This document shows positions 9,163 through 17,062 of a DNA stretch of 64,000 nucleotides, piece after piece. Origin of the DNA: Streptomyces phaeolivaceus (GTDB lineage Bacteria > Actinomycetota > Actinomycetes > Streptomycetales > Streptomycetaceae); assembly GCF_009184865.1 (NCBI RefSeq), contig NZ_CP045096.1, forward strand, positions 4,402,001 through 4,466,000, given 5' to 3'. Made by a program: the position numbers and the translations under genes. The notes beneath the pieces were generated by a model, which did not search any database, was not told the DNA's origin, and was given only the letters and a program-made list of their open reading frames with translations. Every line of letters begins with the position of its first letter. Positions within the stretch are counted from its first letter, which is position 1.

Positions 9163-9651
9163 TCACCGCCGTACGATCCGGAACACCCGTATCTCCCGGT
9201 CCACCCGGCCCTGGTACGTCGAGTACGGCGGCCAGAACCGCAGCAACTCCTTCCACGCGGCGGCCCGTTCCTCGCCCGCCAGCAGATGCGCGGTCACCGG
9301 GATGTCCTGGCCCTTCCAGTTGATCTCGGCGTCGGGGTGGGCCAGCAGGTTGGCGCTCCAGGCGGGGTGCCCGGGGCGGCCGAAGTTCGACCCGACGAGC
9401 ACCCAACTGCCCTGCCCCTCCTCGGGCATACAGGCCAGCGGCGTACGCCGGGGCACCCCGCTCCGCGCGCCGGTCGCCGTCAGGACCACCCCGGGCAGCA
9501 GTTGCGCGCTGAGCAGCACGCGCCCCCGGGTGACCCGGTGCACGGCCCGGTCCAGCGCGGGAATGACATGCGGCGCGACCCGCGCGAACGCCGGAGCCGA
9601 CGACACCTTCTGCACCAGCCGCACACCCATGCGCTTCAGTCGCTCAACCAT
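9163..9651 (-). CDS. Nitroreductase/deazaflavin-dependent family protein
   Basis: A 162-residue protein of the small split-barrel family that includes the mycobacterial F420-dependent Ddn. Signatures are VVLTATGARSGVPRRTPL and the C-terminal WKGQDIPVTAHLLAGEERAAAW. Members reduce quinones or nitro compounds with F420H2, or have unknown redox roles. Its start overlaps the end of the acyl-CoA dehydrogenase gene by eight bases, so it is co-translated with it and falls under the operator at 11014. Cofactor choice is inferred from family. Confidence 0.8.
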   Translation of the reverse strand: MVERLKRMGVRLVQKVSSAPAFARVAPHVIPALDRAVHRVTRGRVLLSAQLLPGVVLTATGARSGVPRRTPLACMPEEGQGSWVLVGSNFGRPGHPAWSANLLAHPDAEINWKGQDIPVTAHLLAGEERAAAWKELLRFWPPYSTYQGRVDREIRVFRIVRR

Positions 9652-10966
9652 CGCCGCGCTCCCCACGCACGTCCCGTCGTCCGTCGCTGAAGATCCCCGC
9701 CGCGTCGGCCGCGCGCCCCCGCAGCCGGTGCACCGGCCCGAAGAGCGCCTCGTCGGCCGCCGCCCGCTTGAAGTAGAGCTGTGCCTCGTGCTCCCAGGTG
9801 AACCCGATCCCGCCGTGCAGCTGGATCGCCTCCCCGGCGGCCACCCGCAGGGCCTCCAGCGCCTGAGCGAGCGCCAGCCCACCGACCCGCTCACCGACCC
9901 GCTCACCACCGTCGGCGCCGTCCCCGGTGTCCCCGGTGTCCCCGCCGGACGCGGGGGCGGCAGCCGCCCAGGCCGCGTAGTACGCCGCCGACCGCGCCGC
10001 CCGCACCCCCACGTACACATCCGCGAGCCGGTGCTTCACCGCCTGGAACGACCCGATGGGCCGCCCGAACTGCTCCCGCTGCCGCGCGTACGCGACCGTC
10101 CGCTCCAGCGCCCGGTCGGCGGCGCCCACGGCCTCGGCGGCGAGTACGGCGGCGGCCAGATCCCCGACACGGGCGAGGGCGCCCACCGGGCCCACCGGGT
10201 CGACCGAGCCCACCTGGCCCACCTGGCCCACCCCGCCCGCCTGACCCTCCTTGCCCAGCAACTCCCCTTCCACATCCCGTAGTTGCACTCGGCCCACCGG
10301 CCGCGTCTCGTCGATGGAGGTCTGCCGTGCCCGTACGAGCCCCCGGCCGGCGCCCGCGTCCGCCCGCACCAGGAACAGCAGTGTCCGCGAGCGGGCGTAC
10401 CCTCCGGCGTGCGCGGCGACCAGCAGCAGCCCCGCACTGTGCCCGTCGAGGACCTGCGCGGCCTCCCCGTAGAGCCGCCACCCGTCCCCGACGCGGCGCG
10501 CCTGTACGCCCCCGGCACGGCCGCCGCCGGCCCACGCGCCGCCGTTGTCGCCGGTCAGGGCCAGCGCGGTGGCGAGGGCGGGGCCCGGTACGGCGAGGGC
10601 CGCGGTGAGCCGGCCAGAGGCGAGACGGGGCAGCAGGTCGGCCCGCTGCCGTTCGGTGCCGAGGGCGAGGATCAGGGGGGCGACGAGGACGGCGCTGGAC
10701 AGCAGCGGGGAGGGGGCGAGGGCACGCCCCAACTCCTCTCCCGCCAGGGCGAGTTCGGTCACCGAGCAACCGACGCCGCCGTATGCCTCGGGCAGCGCGA
10801 GCCCCGGCAGTCCGAGCTGTTCGGAGAGGGCGGCCCACAGCCCGCCGTCGTATCCCTCCCCGGTCCGCACGGCGGCCCGGACGTCCTCCGGACCGCAGCG
10901 CTTGACGAGCAACTCCCTGACCGTGCGCCGAATTACCTCCTGCTCGGCGGTGAAGCGGGCATCCAT
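9644..10966 (-). CDS. Acyl-CoA dehydrogenase
   Basis: A 440-residue FAD-dependent acyl-CoA dehydrogenase. The N-terminal helical domain has LPEAYGGVGCS, and the C-terminal domain shows QREQFGRPIGSFQAVKHRLAD and the QLHGGIGFTWEHEAQLYFKRA signature. The enzyme forms the alpha,beta double bond of a CoA thioester. Two low-complexity inserts, a Gly/Val stretch and a GDTGDTGDGADGG stretch, come from microsatellite-like DNA at about 10190-10250 and 9890-9960. ATG 10966 has GGGGGA nearby. The operator at 11014-11028 lies about 50 bases upstream. Confidence 0.88.
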   Translation of the reverse strand: MDARFTAEQEVIRRTVRELLVKRCGPEDVRAAVRTGEGYDGGLWAALSEQLGLPGLALPEAYGGVGCSVTELALAGEELGRALAPSPLLSSAVLVAPLILALGTERQRADLLPRLASGRLTAALAVPGPALATALALTGDNGGAWAGGGRAGGVQARRVGDGWRLYGEAAQVLDGHSAGLLLVAAHAGGYARSRTLLFLVRADAGAGRGLVRARQTSIDETRPVGRVQLRDVEGELLGKEGQAGGVGQVGQVGSVDPVGPVGALARVGDLAAAVLAAEAVGAADRALERTVAYARQREQFGRPIGSFQAVKHRLADVYVGVRAARSAAYYAAWAAAAPASGGDTGDTGDGADGGERVGERVGGLALAQALEALRVAAGEAIQLHGGIGFTWEHEAQLYFKRAAADEALFGPVHRLRGRAADAAGIFSDGRRDVRGERGDG

Positions 10967-11013
10967 GACCGGTCCCCCTTCTACTCCCCCAGCTACTCTC
11001 CCGATTCCGGGAT

Positions 11014-11028
11014 CTGACGGGTCGTCAT
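11014..11028. promoter_or_regulatory. Regulon operator CTGACGGGTCGTCAT
   Basis: Imperfect copy of CTGACGnnnCGTCAG (last base differs). It lies 48 bases upstream of the acyl-CoA dehydrogenase start at 10966 and controls the leftward dehydrogenase/deazaflavin-protein operon if the regulon model is right. Confidence 0.7.
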
Positions 11029-11061
11029 ATTAGGCAAGAAGCCACCGGAAGCACAGGGCTG

Positions 11062-11147
11062 CCGACCGGATGACCGACAGGGCGACCGACAGGGCGACCG
11101 ACAGGGCGACCGACAGGGCGACCGAGTGGGCGACCAACAGGGTTACC
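11062..11147. repeat. 12-base tandem repeat ACCGACAGGGCG between two operators
   Basis: Four exact copies of ACCGACAGGGCG are flanked by degenerate copies, together about seven units. The array fills the divergent promoter region between the operators at 11014 and 11159, so its length sets the spacing between them. Confidence 0.85.
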
Positions 11148-11158
11148 GGCAGCACTAT

Positions 11159-11173
11159 CTGATGTACCGTCAG
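11159..11173. promoter_or_regulatory. Regulon operator CTGATGTACCGTCAG
   Basis: One mismatch in the left half-site, perfect right half-site. It ends 22 bases before the GTG start of the thiolase-like gene and would overlap its promoter. Confidence 0.75.
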
Positions 11174-11195
11174 ATTCATGACTGGAGGCCGGAAG

Positions 11196-12359
11196 GTGGC
11201 GATCGTCGGAGCCGCGCTCTCCGACTGCGGCCGGGTGGACGACACGACCCCGTACTCGACCCCGTACGCGCTGCACGCGCAGGCCGCCCGCCGGGCGCTC
11301 GCCGACGCGGGGCTGGAGCGGACGGCGATCGACGGGCTGGCCTCCGCCGGGCTGGGCACGCTGGCGCCGGTCGAGGTGGCGGAGTATCTGGGCCTGCGGC
11401 CCACCTGGGTCGACTCGACGTCCGTCGGGGGCGCGACCTGGGAGGTCATGGCGGCGCACGCGGCGGACGCGATCGCCGCCGGGCACGCGAACGTCGTCCT
11501 GCTCGTCTACGGCTCCACGGCCCGCGCGGACATCAAGGCGGGCCGCCGCACCGGCAACCTCTCCTTCGGGGCGCGCGGCCCCCTGCAGTACGAGGTCCCC
11601 TACGGGCACACCCTGATCGCCAAGTACGCGATGGCCGCGCGCCGCCATATGCACGAGTACGGCACGACCCTGGAGCAGCTGGCCTCCGTCGCCGTACAGG
11701 CCCGCGCGAACGCGGCGGCGAACCCGGAGGCGATGTTCCGCACCCCGATCACCGTCGACGACGTGCTCTCCTCCCCGCCCATCGCCGACCCGTTCACCAA
11801 GCTGCACTGCTGCATCCGCTCCGACGGGGGCGCGGCGGTGCTGCTGGCGGCGGAGGAGTACGTACGGGACTGCCGCCCGGCCGTCCCCGTCTGGATCCTC
11901 GGCACCGGCGAGTACACCTCCCACACGACCATGTCCGAGTGGCCCGACTTCACGGTCTCCCCTGCGGCGGTCAGCGGCCGGCTGGCCTTCGAGCGCGCGG
12001 GGGTCACCCCGGCCGAGATCGACTTCGCCGAGATCTACGACGCCTTCACGTACATGACCCTGGTGACCCTGGAGGACCTCGGCTTCTGCGCGAAGGGCGA
12101 GGGCGGGGCCTTCGTGGAGAAGAACCGCCTGACCCTCACCGGCGACCTCCCCGTCAACACCGACGGCGGCGGCCTCTCCGCCCAACACCCCGGCATGCGC
12201 GGCCTCTTCCTCCTCGTGGAAGCCGTACGCCAACTACGCGGCGAGGCCGGCCCCCACCAACTCCACACCCCCACCGGCCACCTCCCCCGCCTGGCCGTCG
12301 CCTCAGGCACGGGCGGCTGGTTCTGCTCCTCGGGAACAGTGGTACTGGGCCGGGCCTGA
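11196..12359 (+). CDS. Thiolase-superfamily lipid-transfer/aldolase protein (Ltp2-like)
   Basis: A 387-residue thiolase-fold protein of the SCP-x/Ltp2 type. It starts VAIVGAALSDCGR and carries IADPFTKLHCCIRSDGGAA, EIYDAFTYMTLVTLEDLGFC and NTDGGGLSAQHPGMRG, segments typical of Ltp proteins that cleave side-chain hydroxyacyl-CoAs by retro-aldol reaction together with a DUF35 partner. A DUF35 gene (16031-16504) is under the same type of operator. I chose GTG 11196, with GGAGG seven bases upstream, over ATG 11178, which has no ribosome site and lies only five bases past the operator. Substrate unknown. Confidence 0.82.
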   Translation: MAIVGAALSDCGRVDDTTPYSTPYALHAQAARRALADAGLERTAIDGLASAGLGTLAPVEVAEYLGLRPTWVDSTSVGGATWEVMAAHAADAIAAGHANVVLLVYGSTARADIKAGRRTGNLSFGARGPLQYEVPYGHTLIAKYAMAARRHMHEYGTTLEQLASVAVQARANAAANPEAMFRTPITVDDVLSSPPIADPFTKLHCCIRSDGGAAVLLAAEEYVRDCRPAVPVWILGTGEYTSHTTMSEWPDFTVSPAAVSGRLAFERAGVTPAEIDFAEIYDAFTYMTLVTLEDLGFCAKGEGGAFVEKNRLTLTGDLPVNTDGGGLSAQHPGMRGLFLLVEAVRQLRGEAGPHQLHTPTGHLPRLAVASGTGGWFCSSGTVVLGRA

Positions 12360-12387
12360 GCCCCCGCCCGGCTACCCGTTCGGGTGA

Positions 12388-12430
12388 ATCAGGCCTGATC
12401 AGAGCCATCGAATTAATGCTTGCATTAATT
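12388..12430. promoter_or_regulatory. Two palindromes upstream of the F420-type oxidase gene
   Basis: ATCAGGCCTGAT at 12388-12399 is a perfect 12-base palindrome. AATTAATGCTTGCATTAATT at 12411-12430 is two perfect 9-base arms around TT and is strikingly AT-rich for this DNA. Both lie between the thiolase-like gene and the PPOX gene, about 130-170 bases before its start. The second looks like an operator for a MarR- or TetR-type dimer; which protein binds is unknown. Confidence 0.6.
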
Positions 12431-12561
12431 TCCTGCCATGGCTCAAGCGGAATACGGCGTGCGGAATACGGCGTGCGGGTGGCGCGCTGACCCCGTAGAG
12501 GTAGAGGCAATAGAGGTACAGGTGGACGAAGGCGGTCCCGAGGTATCCCGGAGGAAGTGGC

Positions 12562-12987
12562 ATGGCACTGTCCCGTAAGGAGCGCGAGGAGTTTCTGGCC
12601 GAGGCGCATGTGGCCGCGCTGGCGGTGGGCGCCGGAGAGGGAAGGGCGCCGCTGACGGTGCCGATCTGGTACCAGTACGCGCCTGGGGGCGACCTGTGGG
12701 TCATGACCGGGCTGGACAGCCGCAAGAACCGGTTGATCCAGGCCGCCGGCCGTTTCTCCCTGATGATCGACCGGGTCGAACCCACCATCCGGTACGTCTC
12801 CGTCGAGGGCCCGGTCACCGGCACGACCCCCGCCACCCTGGACGACCTCCGGGAGATCTCCGCCCGCTATCTCCCGGCCGAGAAGGTCGACGGTTACGTG
12901 GAGTTCGCGTCGAAGAACCACGGCGAGCAGGTCATCGTCCGGATGCGCCCCGAGAGGTGGGTCTCGTCCGATCTGGGCTCGGTGTGA
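12562..12987 (+). CDS. PPOX-class split-barrel protein, probably F420- or FMN-binding
   Basis: A 141-residue split-barrel flavin-type protein beginning MALSRKEREEFLAEAHVAALAVG, with VPIWYQYAPGGDLWVMTG and SRKNRLIQAAGRFSLMID segments typical of PPOX-class F420-dependent proteins. GGAGGAAG six bases before ATG 12562 gives a strong start. It follows the AT-rich palindrome and precedes a second split-barrel gene by only 13 bases. Reaction unknown; a reductase for a pathway intermediate is possible. Confidence 0.8.
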   Translation: MALSRKEREEFLAEAHVAALAVGAGEGRAPLTVPIWYQYAPGGDLWVMTGLDSRKNRLIQAAGRFSLMIDRVEPTIRYVSVEGPVTGTTPATLDDLREISARYLPAEKVDGYVEFASKNHGEQVIVRMRPERWVSSDLGSV

Positions 12988-13000
12988 GACCGTCCCACCC

Positions 13001-13741
13001 ATGATCGAGCGCCCCGCCCAGCCCCCGTCCCAGCCCCCGTCCCGGTCCTCTGCCCAGCCGTCCGAGCCCTCCTCCCAGCCGTCCGAGTTCGTCGAGGCCC
13101 TGCGCGGGCTGCGGGTCTGGGATCCGCGGGTCAGCGCGCTGCCGCTGTTCGACCCGGCGGCGGCCCCGGCCGAACCGGTGGCGCTGTTCGCCACCTGGTT
13201 CGGCGAGGTCGTGGCGGCCGGGGAGGTGGAGCCGCACACGATGTCGCTGGCCACGGCCGACGCGGAGGGCCGCCCGGACGTCCGTACGGTCATGCTGCAC
13301 GACGTGGACGCGCGCGGCTGGCACTTCGCCTCCCACTCCGGCAGCCGCAAGGGACGCCAGCTCGCGGCCCTCCCGTACGCGTCCCTCGGCTTCTACTGGC
13401 CCCTCCTCGGCCGCCAGGTCCGGGTACGCGGCCGGGTCACGGTCGAACCCGCCGAGGTCGCGCACGCCGACCTGCACACCCGCTCGACGGGAGCGCTGGC
13501 CGCCGCCCTCGTGGGACACCAGAGTGAAGTCCTCTCCTCCTACGAGGAGTTGGAGCGCGCTTCGGAGGCCGCCTGGGCACGGGCCGAGCGGGAGCCGGAT
13601 GTCGCCGTACCGTCCTGGACGGCGTACGTCGTGGAGCCGGACGAGGTGGAGTTCTTCCAGGGGGACGCGCGGCGACGGCATGTGCGGCTCGACTACCGGC
13701 GGGAGGACGGCCGTTGGGCCACGGAGCTGCTGTGGCCCTGA
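13001..13741 (+). CDS. Pyridoxamine 5'-phosphate oxidase-like FMN protein
   Basis: A 246-residue protein of the PNPOx family: PHTMSLATADAEGRPDVRTVMLHDVDARGWHFASHSGSRKGRQLA matches the FMN-binding N-terminal half, and QGDARRRHVRLDYRREDGRWATELLWP the C-terminal dimerisation part. The first 30 residues are a Pro/Ser/Gln repeat. No good ribosome site precedes ATG 13001, so a later start is possible. It may act on PNP/PMP or, like phenazine PhzG proteins, on another aromatic. The convergent DUF3500 relic runs into its 3' end. Confidence 0.75.
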   Translation: MIERPAQPPSQPPSRSSAQPSEPSSQPSEFVEALRGLRVWDPRVSALPLFDPAAAPAEPVALFATWFGEVVAAGEVEPHTMSLATADAEGRPDVRTVMLHDVDARGWHFASHSGSRKGRQLAALPYASLGFYWPLLGRQVRVRGRVTVEPAEVAHADLHTRSTGALAAALVGHQSEVLSSYEELERASEAAWARAEREPDVAVPSWTAYVVEPDEVEFFQGDARRRHVRLDYRREDGRWATELLWP

Positions 13742-14399
13742 CGGCGGTCCGGCGGCCGAGCGGGCCCGCCGCCATGTTGCCGACGTAGACACGGACGAGG
13801 GCGAGGAGCTTGTCGCGCTGGGCGTCGGTCCAGTCGGCGGCGAGGCCCTCGTAGGCGAGTTGCAGGTTGTCCTGACCGGCCCCGGCCTTCAGGTTGTCCC
13901 CGGCCTTCGACTCGGACGAGATCACCTTCTTCCGCTGGGCGTCGGTGAGGGCGCGCAGCACGGTCAGCCCGGCCTTGGTCTCCTTCCCGAACGTGGTGAT
14001 CTTCTCGCCGTCGTAGGTGGCGGAGGTCGGCTCGGAGCCCATGAAGGTCGGGGTCATCACGACCTGGTCGCCGAGGACGAAGTAGTCGATGGCCAGGTGG
14101 TGGCCCTCGTACTGGAAGCCCCAGGGCTCGCTGGTGGACGGCGTGCCCATGAAGGTGAAGAAGTAGGCGCCCTCGGTGACGGTGTCCCGGCCGCCGCCGC
14201 TGTACTCGCCGAGGAACGCGTTCAGCTTCATGAACCAGCGCCGGGTGCGCTGGGCCTCGGGCGTGCGGGGGCGGTGGCCGTGCGGGTGAGTGTGGCTGTG
14301 GGCGTGGTTGTGGCCGTGCGGGTGATCGTGCGGGTGCGGGTGATCGTGCGGGTGCGGGTGCGGGTGCGGGTGCGGGTGCGGGTGCGCGTTGTCAGTCAT
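13437..14399 (-). pseudogene. DUF3500 protein truncated at both ends, with His-rich leader
   Basis: From about 14230 to 13770 the translation is a good middle part of a DUF3500 protein (FTFMGTPSTSEPWGFQYEGHHL, DYFVLGDQVVMTPTFMGSEP, VYVGNMA). After GNMA the frame leaves the family and runs about 300 bases antisense through the PNPOx-like gene. At the front, the usual N-terminal third is replaced by a leader of about 45 residues made of His-Pro/His-Asp repeats, encoded by tandem GTGCGG hexamers. Either a decayed gene or a recently remodelled one that could still bind metal. ATG 14399 is the likely start; normal DUF3500 proteins are about 330 residues. Confidence 0.65.
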
Positions 14400-14477
14400 G
14401 GGCCCCAAGGTCGGGGGCGGAGCTGAAGGGTTTCTGAAGTGGGGCTGTGGGCGGGCTGTGCCGGGGGCCGCGCGGGG

Positions 14478-15416
14478 TCAGACCTTCTCCCACACGGACA
14501 CATGCTTGGTGCTGTCGTCGGTGAACGGCTCCCCCTTCCACCCCGCCCACCGGTCCCGCAGCCGCATCCCGGCCAGCCGGGCCATCAGATCCAGCTCGGC
14601 CGGCCAGACGTACCGGAACGGGATCGACCGGTACACCGGCCGCCCCTCGACGACCGTCAGATGGTGCGAGCGCAGCCCCTGCGTGGCCACCTCGTACGTG
14701 TCGAACCCCAGCCGCGTCGGCCCGACATGGAACGGCACCGCGTTCTGCCCCGGCGGCAGCCGCCGCAGGTCCGGCATCCCGACCTCGATCACGAAACGGC
14801 CGCCGGGCACGAGATGCGCGACGGCGTTGCGGAAGCAGTCCACCTGGGCGTCCTGCGTGGTCAGGTTGTTGATCGTGTTGAAGACGAGGTAGGCGACGGT
14901 GAAGGCGGGCCCGTCCACCCGGGTCGTGGCGAAGTCCCCGATGGTGACCCCGATGTCCGCGCCGCCCGGCTTGGCCCGCATCCGCTTCACCATGGCCCGC
15001 GACATGTCGATCCCGTGCACCGGCACACCCCGCCGGGCGAGCGGCAGGGCGATCCGCCCGGTCCCGACCCCGAACTCCAGCGCCCGCGCGCCCCCTTCGG
15101 CTCCGGGAACCCCGCCCGCGAGCCCGGCGATCAGCTCGACGGCGGGCTCCACGGCCGCCAGGCCGGACATGTCCTCGGAGGCGTCCGAGGAGGGGTCGTC
15201 GTAGTGCGCGGCGACGGCTTCCCCGAAGTACCCGTCGGGGTCGTCGACCTCCGCGTACCCGTCCACGTCCATGTACCCGTCCATGTACCCGCCCACGTAT
15301 GCGTCCTTCCGCCCGTCCTCGCGCCCGTCCACCCGCCTGTCCACCCGCCCGTCCACCCGCCCGTCCTCGTGTACGTCCTCGTGTACGTTCCGGTGGCCGT
15401 CCGTGTCCGTGCTCAT
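14478..15416 (-). CDS. Class I SAM-dependent methyltransferase
   Basis: A 312-residue methyltransferase. The SAM-binding loop is ALEFGVGTGRIALPLARRG, followed by VHGIDMSRAMVKRMR and YLVFNTINNLTTQDAQVDCFRNAVAHLVPGG. The first 60 residues are an unusual DGRVDGRVDRRVDGREDGRKD repeat, produced by microsatellite DNA at about 15250-15390, and are not part of the fold. The start at 15416 overlaps the stop of the upstream acetyltransferase gene (TGATG), so the two are co-translated. Substrate unknown. Confidence 0.82.
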   Translation of the reverse strand: MSTDTDGHRNVHEDVHEDGRVDGRVDRRVDGREDGRKDAYVGGYMDGYMDVDGYAEVDDPDGYFGEAVAAHYDDPSSDASEDMSGLAAVEPAVELIAGLAGGVPGAEGGARALEFGVGTGRIALPLARRGVPVHGIDMSRAMVKRMRAKPGGADIGVTIGDFATTRVDGPAFTVAYLVFNTINNLTTQDAQVDCFRNAVAHLVPGGRFVIEVGMPDLRRLPPGQNAVPFHVGPTRLGFDTYEVATQGLRSHHLTVVEGRPVYRSIPFRYVWPAELDLMARLAGMRLRDRWAGWKGEPFTDDSTKHVSVWEKV

Positions 15417-16006
15417 CAAATCCCTTCCGGGGCAGGGTCCGTGGCCAGCAGTGCGTGCAGATGGGCGTCCCGGAAGGCGTCGTGGCGCCCTTCGTCGAAG
15501 GCCGCCCCGCGCATGTTCCCCTCGTACGGGAACCCGCACAGCTCGGCGATACGGCAGGACGCGGCATGGCCGATGACGTGGTCCAGTTCGAGCCGGTGGA
15601 TGCCGGGTTCGGTGAAGGTCCAGCGGGCGGCGAGGTCGAGGGCGCGGGTGGCGACCCGGCGGCCACGGGCCTCGGGCAGCACCCAGTAGCCGACGACGGC
15701 CCGGCGCAGATGCGCGTCGATGCCGCTCAGCCCGACCTGCCCGAGCGTCGCCCCGCTCGCCGCGTCCGTGATCCGGAAGGAGACGGTCTTCCCCTCGGCG
15801 TCGGACTCGGTCCGCCGGCGCGGGGACTCCCGGGCGCCCTCGTAGCTCTCGTCCCAGAGCATGGGCGTGTTCCACCGCCGGAAGTCCGGATCGGTACGGC
15901 CCCGGAACCAGGCCTCGACATCCGCGTCGGACCCGGCGTCCCAGGCGCACAGCCGCAGCCCGTGCCCGTGCGGTTCGGCGGCGGCTCGCTCATCAGTACG
16001 GCTCAC
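15416..16006 (-). CDS. GNAT family N-acetyltransferase
   Basis: A 196-residue RimJ/RimL-like acetyltransferase: GQVGLSGIDAHLRRAVVGYWVLPEARGRRVATRALDLAARWTF carries the acetyl-CoA loop, followed by HRLELDHVIGHAASCRIAELCGFPYEG. Such enzymes acetylate protein N-termini or amino compounds. It forms a coupled pair with the methyltransferase. A 59-base stretch inside this gene (15595-15653) recurs inverted in the neighbouring DUF35 gene; see that entry. Confidence 0.85.
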   Translation of the reverse strand: MSRTDERAAAEPHGHGLRLCAWDAGSDADVEAWFRGRTDPDFRRWNTPMLWDESYEGARESPRRRTESDAEGKTVSFRITDAASGATLGQVGLSGIDAHLRRAVVGYWVLPEARGRRVATRALDLAARWTFTEPGIHRLELDHVIGHAASCRIAELCGFPYEGNMRGAAFDEGRHDAFRDAHLHALLATDPAPEGI

Positions 16007-16196
16007 GCCCCCATTGAAACGCGCACCCCCTCACGAACGCGCGCGAAATACGGGCACCACGAAGTCACCGCCGTCCCGGAAGACCACTTCAAGCCCCATC
16101 CCGACCCACAACTCCCCACGCCCACCTCCACCCCCGCCTTCGCCCTCGCCCTCGCCTTCACCGCCCGCTGGACCTTCACCGATCTCGGCATCCACC
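15595..16196. repeat. Inverted 59-base duplication joining GNAT and DUF35 genes
   Basis: The plus strand at 15595-15653 and the minus strand at 16196-16138 align over 59 bases with about nine mismatches; 22 bases are identical (15609-15630 against 16182-16161). The copy falls in the Gly/Glu-rich insert of the DUF35 gene, read antisense to its acetyltransferase frame. By-eye alignment. Confidence 0.75.
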
Positions 16197-16504
16197 ACCT
16201 CGGTCATCATCCGCGGCCCCTCGACGAGATCGACGACGGCGGCGACGTACGGCGTCCGCTCCCCGAAGGGCGGCAGGTCGTTGCGGTGGACGACGGACCA
16301 GGTGTAGAGCGTGGCGTGCCCGGAGGCCTCCTCCCAGCGCACGTCCTCGCTCCAGCAGTACGGACAGAACTCCCGCGGATAGTGGTGGGCCCGACCGCAG
16401 CCCGCGGCCCCGCAGCGCCGCACCAGCAACCGCCCCTCGGCGGCGGCCTCCCAGTACGTACGGCTGAGCCCGTCGACCTCCGGCAGGTCGAACCGCGCGC
16501 CCAT
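16031..16504 (-). CDS. DUF35 zinc-ribbon/OB-fold protein, Ltp partner
   Basis: A 157-residue DUF35 protein with the zinc ribbon CGAAGCGRAHHYPREFCPYC (four cysteines) and the OB-fold segment PPFGERTPYVAAVVDLVEGPRMMTEVVD. Such proteins bind acyl-CoA next to Ltp2/thiolase-fold aldolases in steroid side-chain degradation; the likely partner is the protein at 11196-12359. The start overlaps the DoxX stop (TGATG). Residues about 103-128 are a Gly/Glu-rich insert absent from usual family members. Part of it comes from DNA at 16138-16196 that is about 85 percent identical, in inverted orientation, to 15595-15653 in the acetyltransferase gene. Confidence 0.82.
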   Translation of the reverse strand: MGARFDLPEVDGLSRTYWEAAAEGRLLVRRCGAAGCGRAHHYPREFCPYCWSEDVRWEEASGHATLYTWSVVHRNDLPPFGERTPYVAAVVDLVEGPRMMTEVVDAEIGEGPAGGEGEGEGEGGGGGGRGELWVGMGLEVVFRDGGDFVVPVFRARS

Positions 16505-16959
16505 CAGAACAGCCCCAGCGCGCTGTCGACGGACCAGGTCTGCCAGGACATCCCGAACAGCGCGACCACCGAGATCAGCGCCATCATCGAGTTCTGCCCC
16601 TGCTCGGCCCAGTCGTGGATCATCAGGACGAGATAGAGCAGGTTGAGGACCAGGCCGCCCACGAGCGCGATCGGTGTCAGCACGCCGAGTATCAGGCCCA
16701 GCCCGAGGGCGAGTTCGGCGTACACGACGACATGGGCCATGACCTTCGGCCGGGGCCGGACGACGACGTCGAACCCGCTCCGCACCGCTGCCCACCGGTG
16801 CTTCTCCGCCACCCCCGCCGCCCAGGCGATCCCGGCCCCCTCCCGGAACCAGGCCTTCTTGTCCTTGTGCCGCCAACTCTCCAGCCACCACACCCCGAGC
16901 CCGATCCGCAGAACGGCCAGCCATTCGGCACCACCGAGCCAGACCGTGTCCATGGACAT
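16504..16959 (-). CDS. DoxX-family membrane protein
   Basis: A 151-residue membrane protein with about four hydrophobic segments, including AELALGLGLILGVLTPIALVGGLVLNLLYLVLMIHDW near residues 80-120, and an N-terminal ESWRHKDKKAWF segment. DoxX proteins are small membrane components often linked to redox or thiosulfate/quinone metabolism. ATG 16959 is chosen because GGAAGGG lies six bases before it. It is first in a coupled pair with DUF35, behind the operator at 17004. Confidence 0.75.
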   Translation of the reverse strand: MSMDTVWLGGAEWLAVLRIGLGVWWLESWRHKDKKAWFREGAGIAWAAGVAEKHRWAAVRSGFDVVVRPRPKVMAHVVVYAELALGLGLILGVLTPIALVGGLVLNLLYLVLMIHDWAEQGQNSMMALISVVALFGMSWQTWSVDSALGLF

Positions 16960-17003
16960 CGCCACCCTTCCGCGTCCACACGGGGTATCCGGGTACTGGG
17001 CAT

Positions 17004-17018
17004 CTGACGGAACGTCAG
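17004..17018. promoter_or_regulatory. Regulon operator CTGACGGAACGTCAG
   Basis: Perfect half-sites around GAA, 45 bases upstream of the DoxX start. It lies in the 100-base gap between the end of the NACHT gene and DoxX. Confidence 0.8.
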
Positions 17019-17062
17019 TTCAGCGGATGGGGGGTGGATACGCAAGGGGGTGCATGGAGGTA

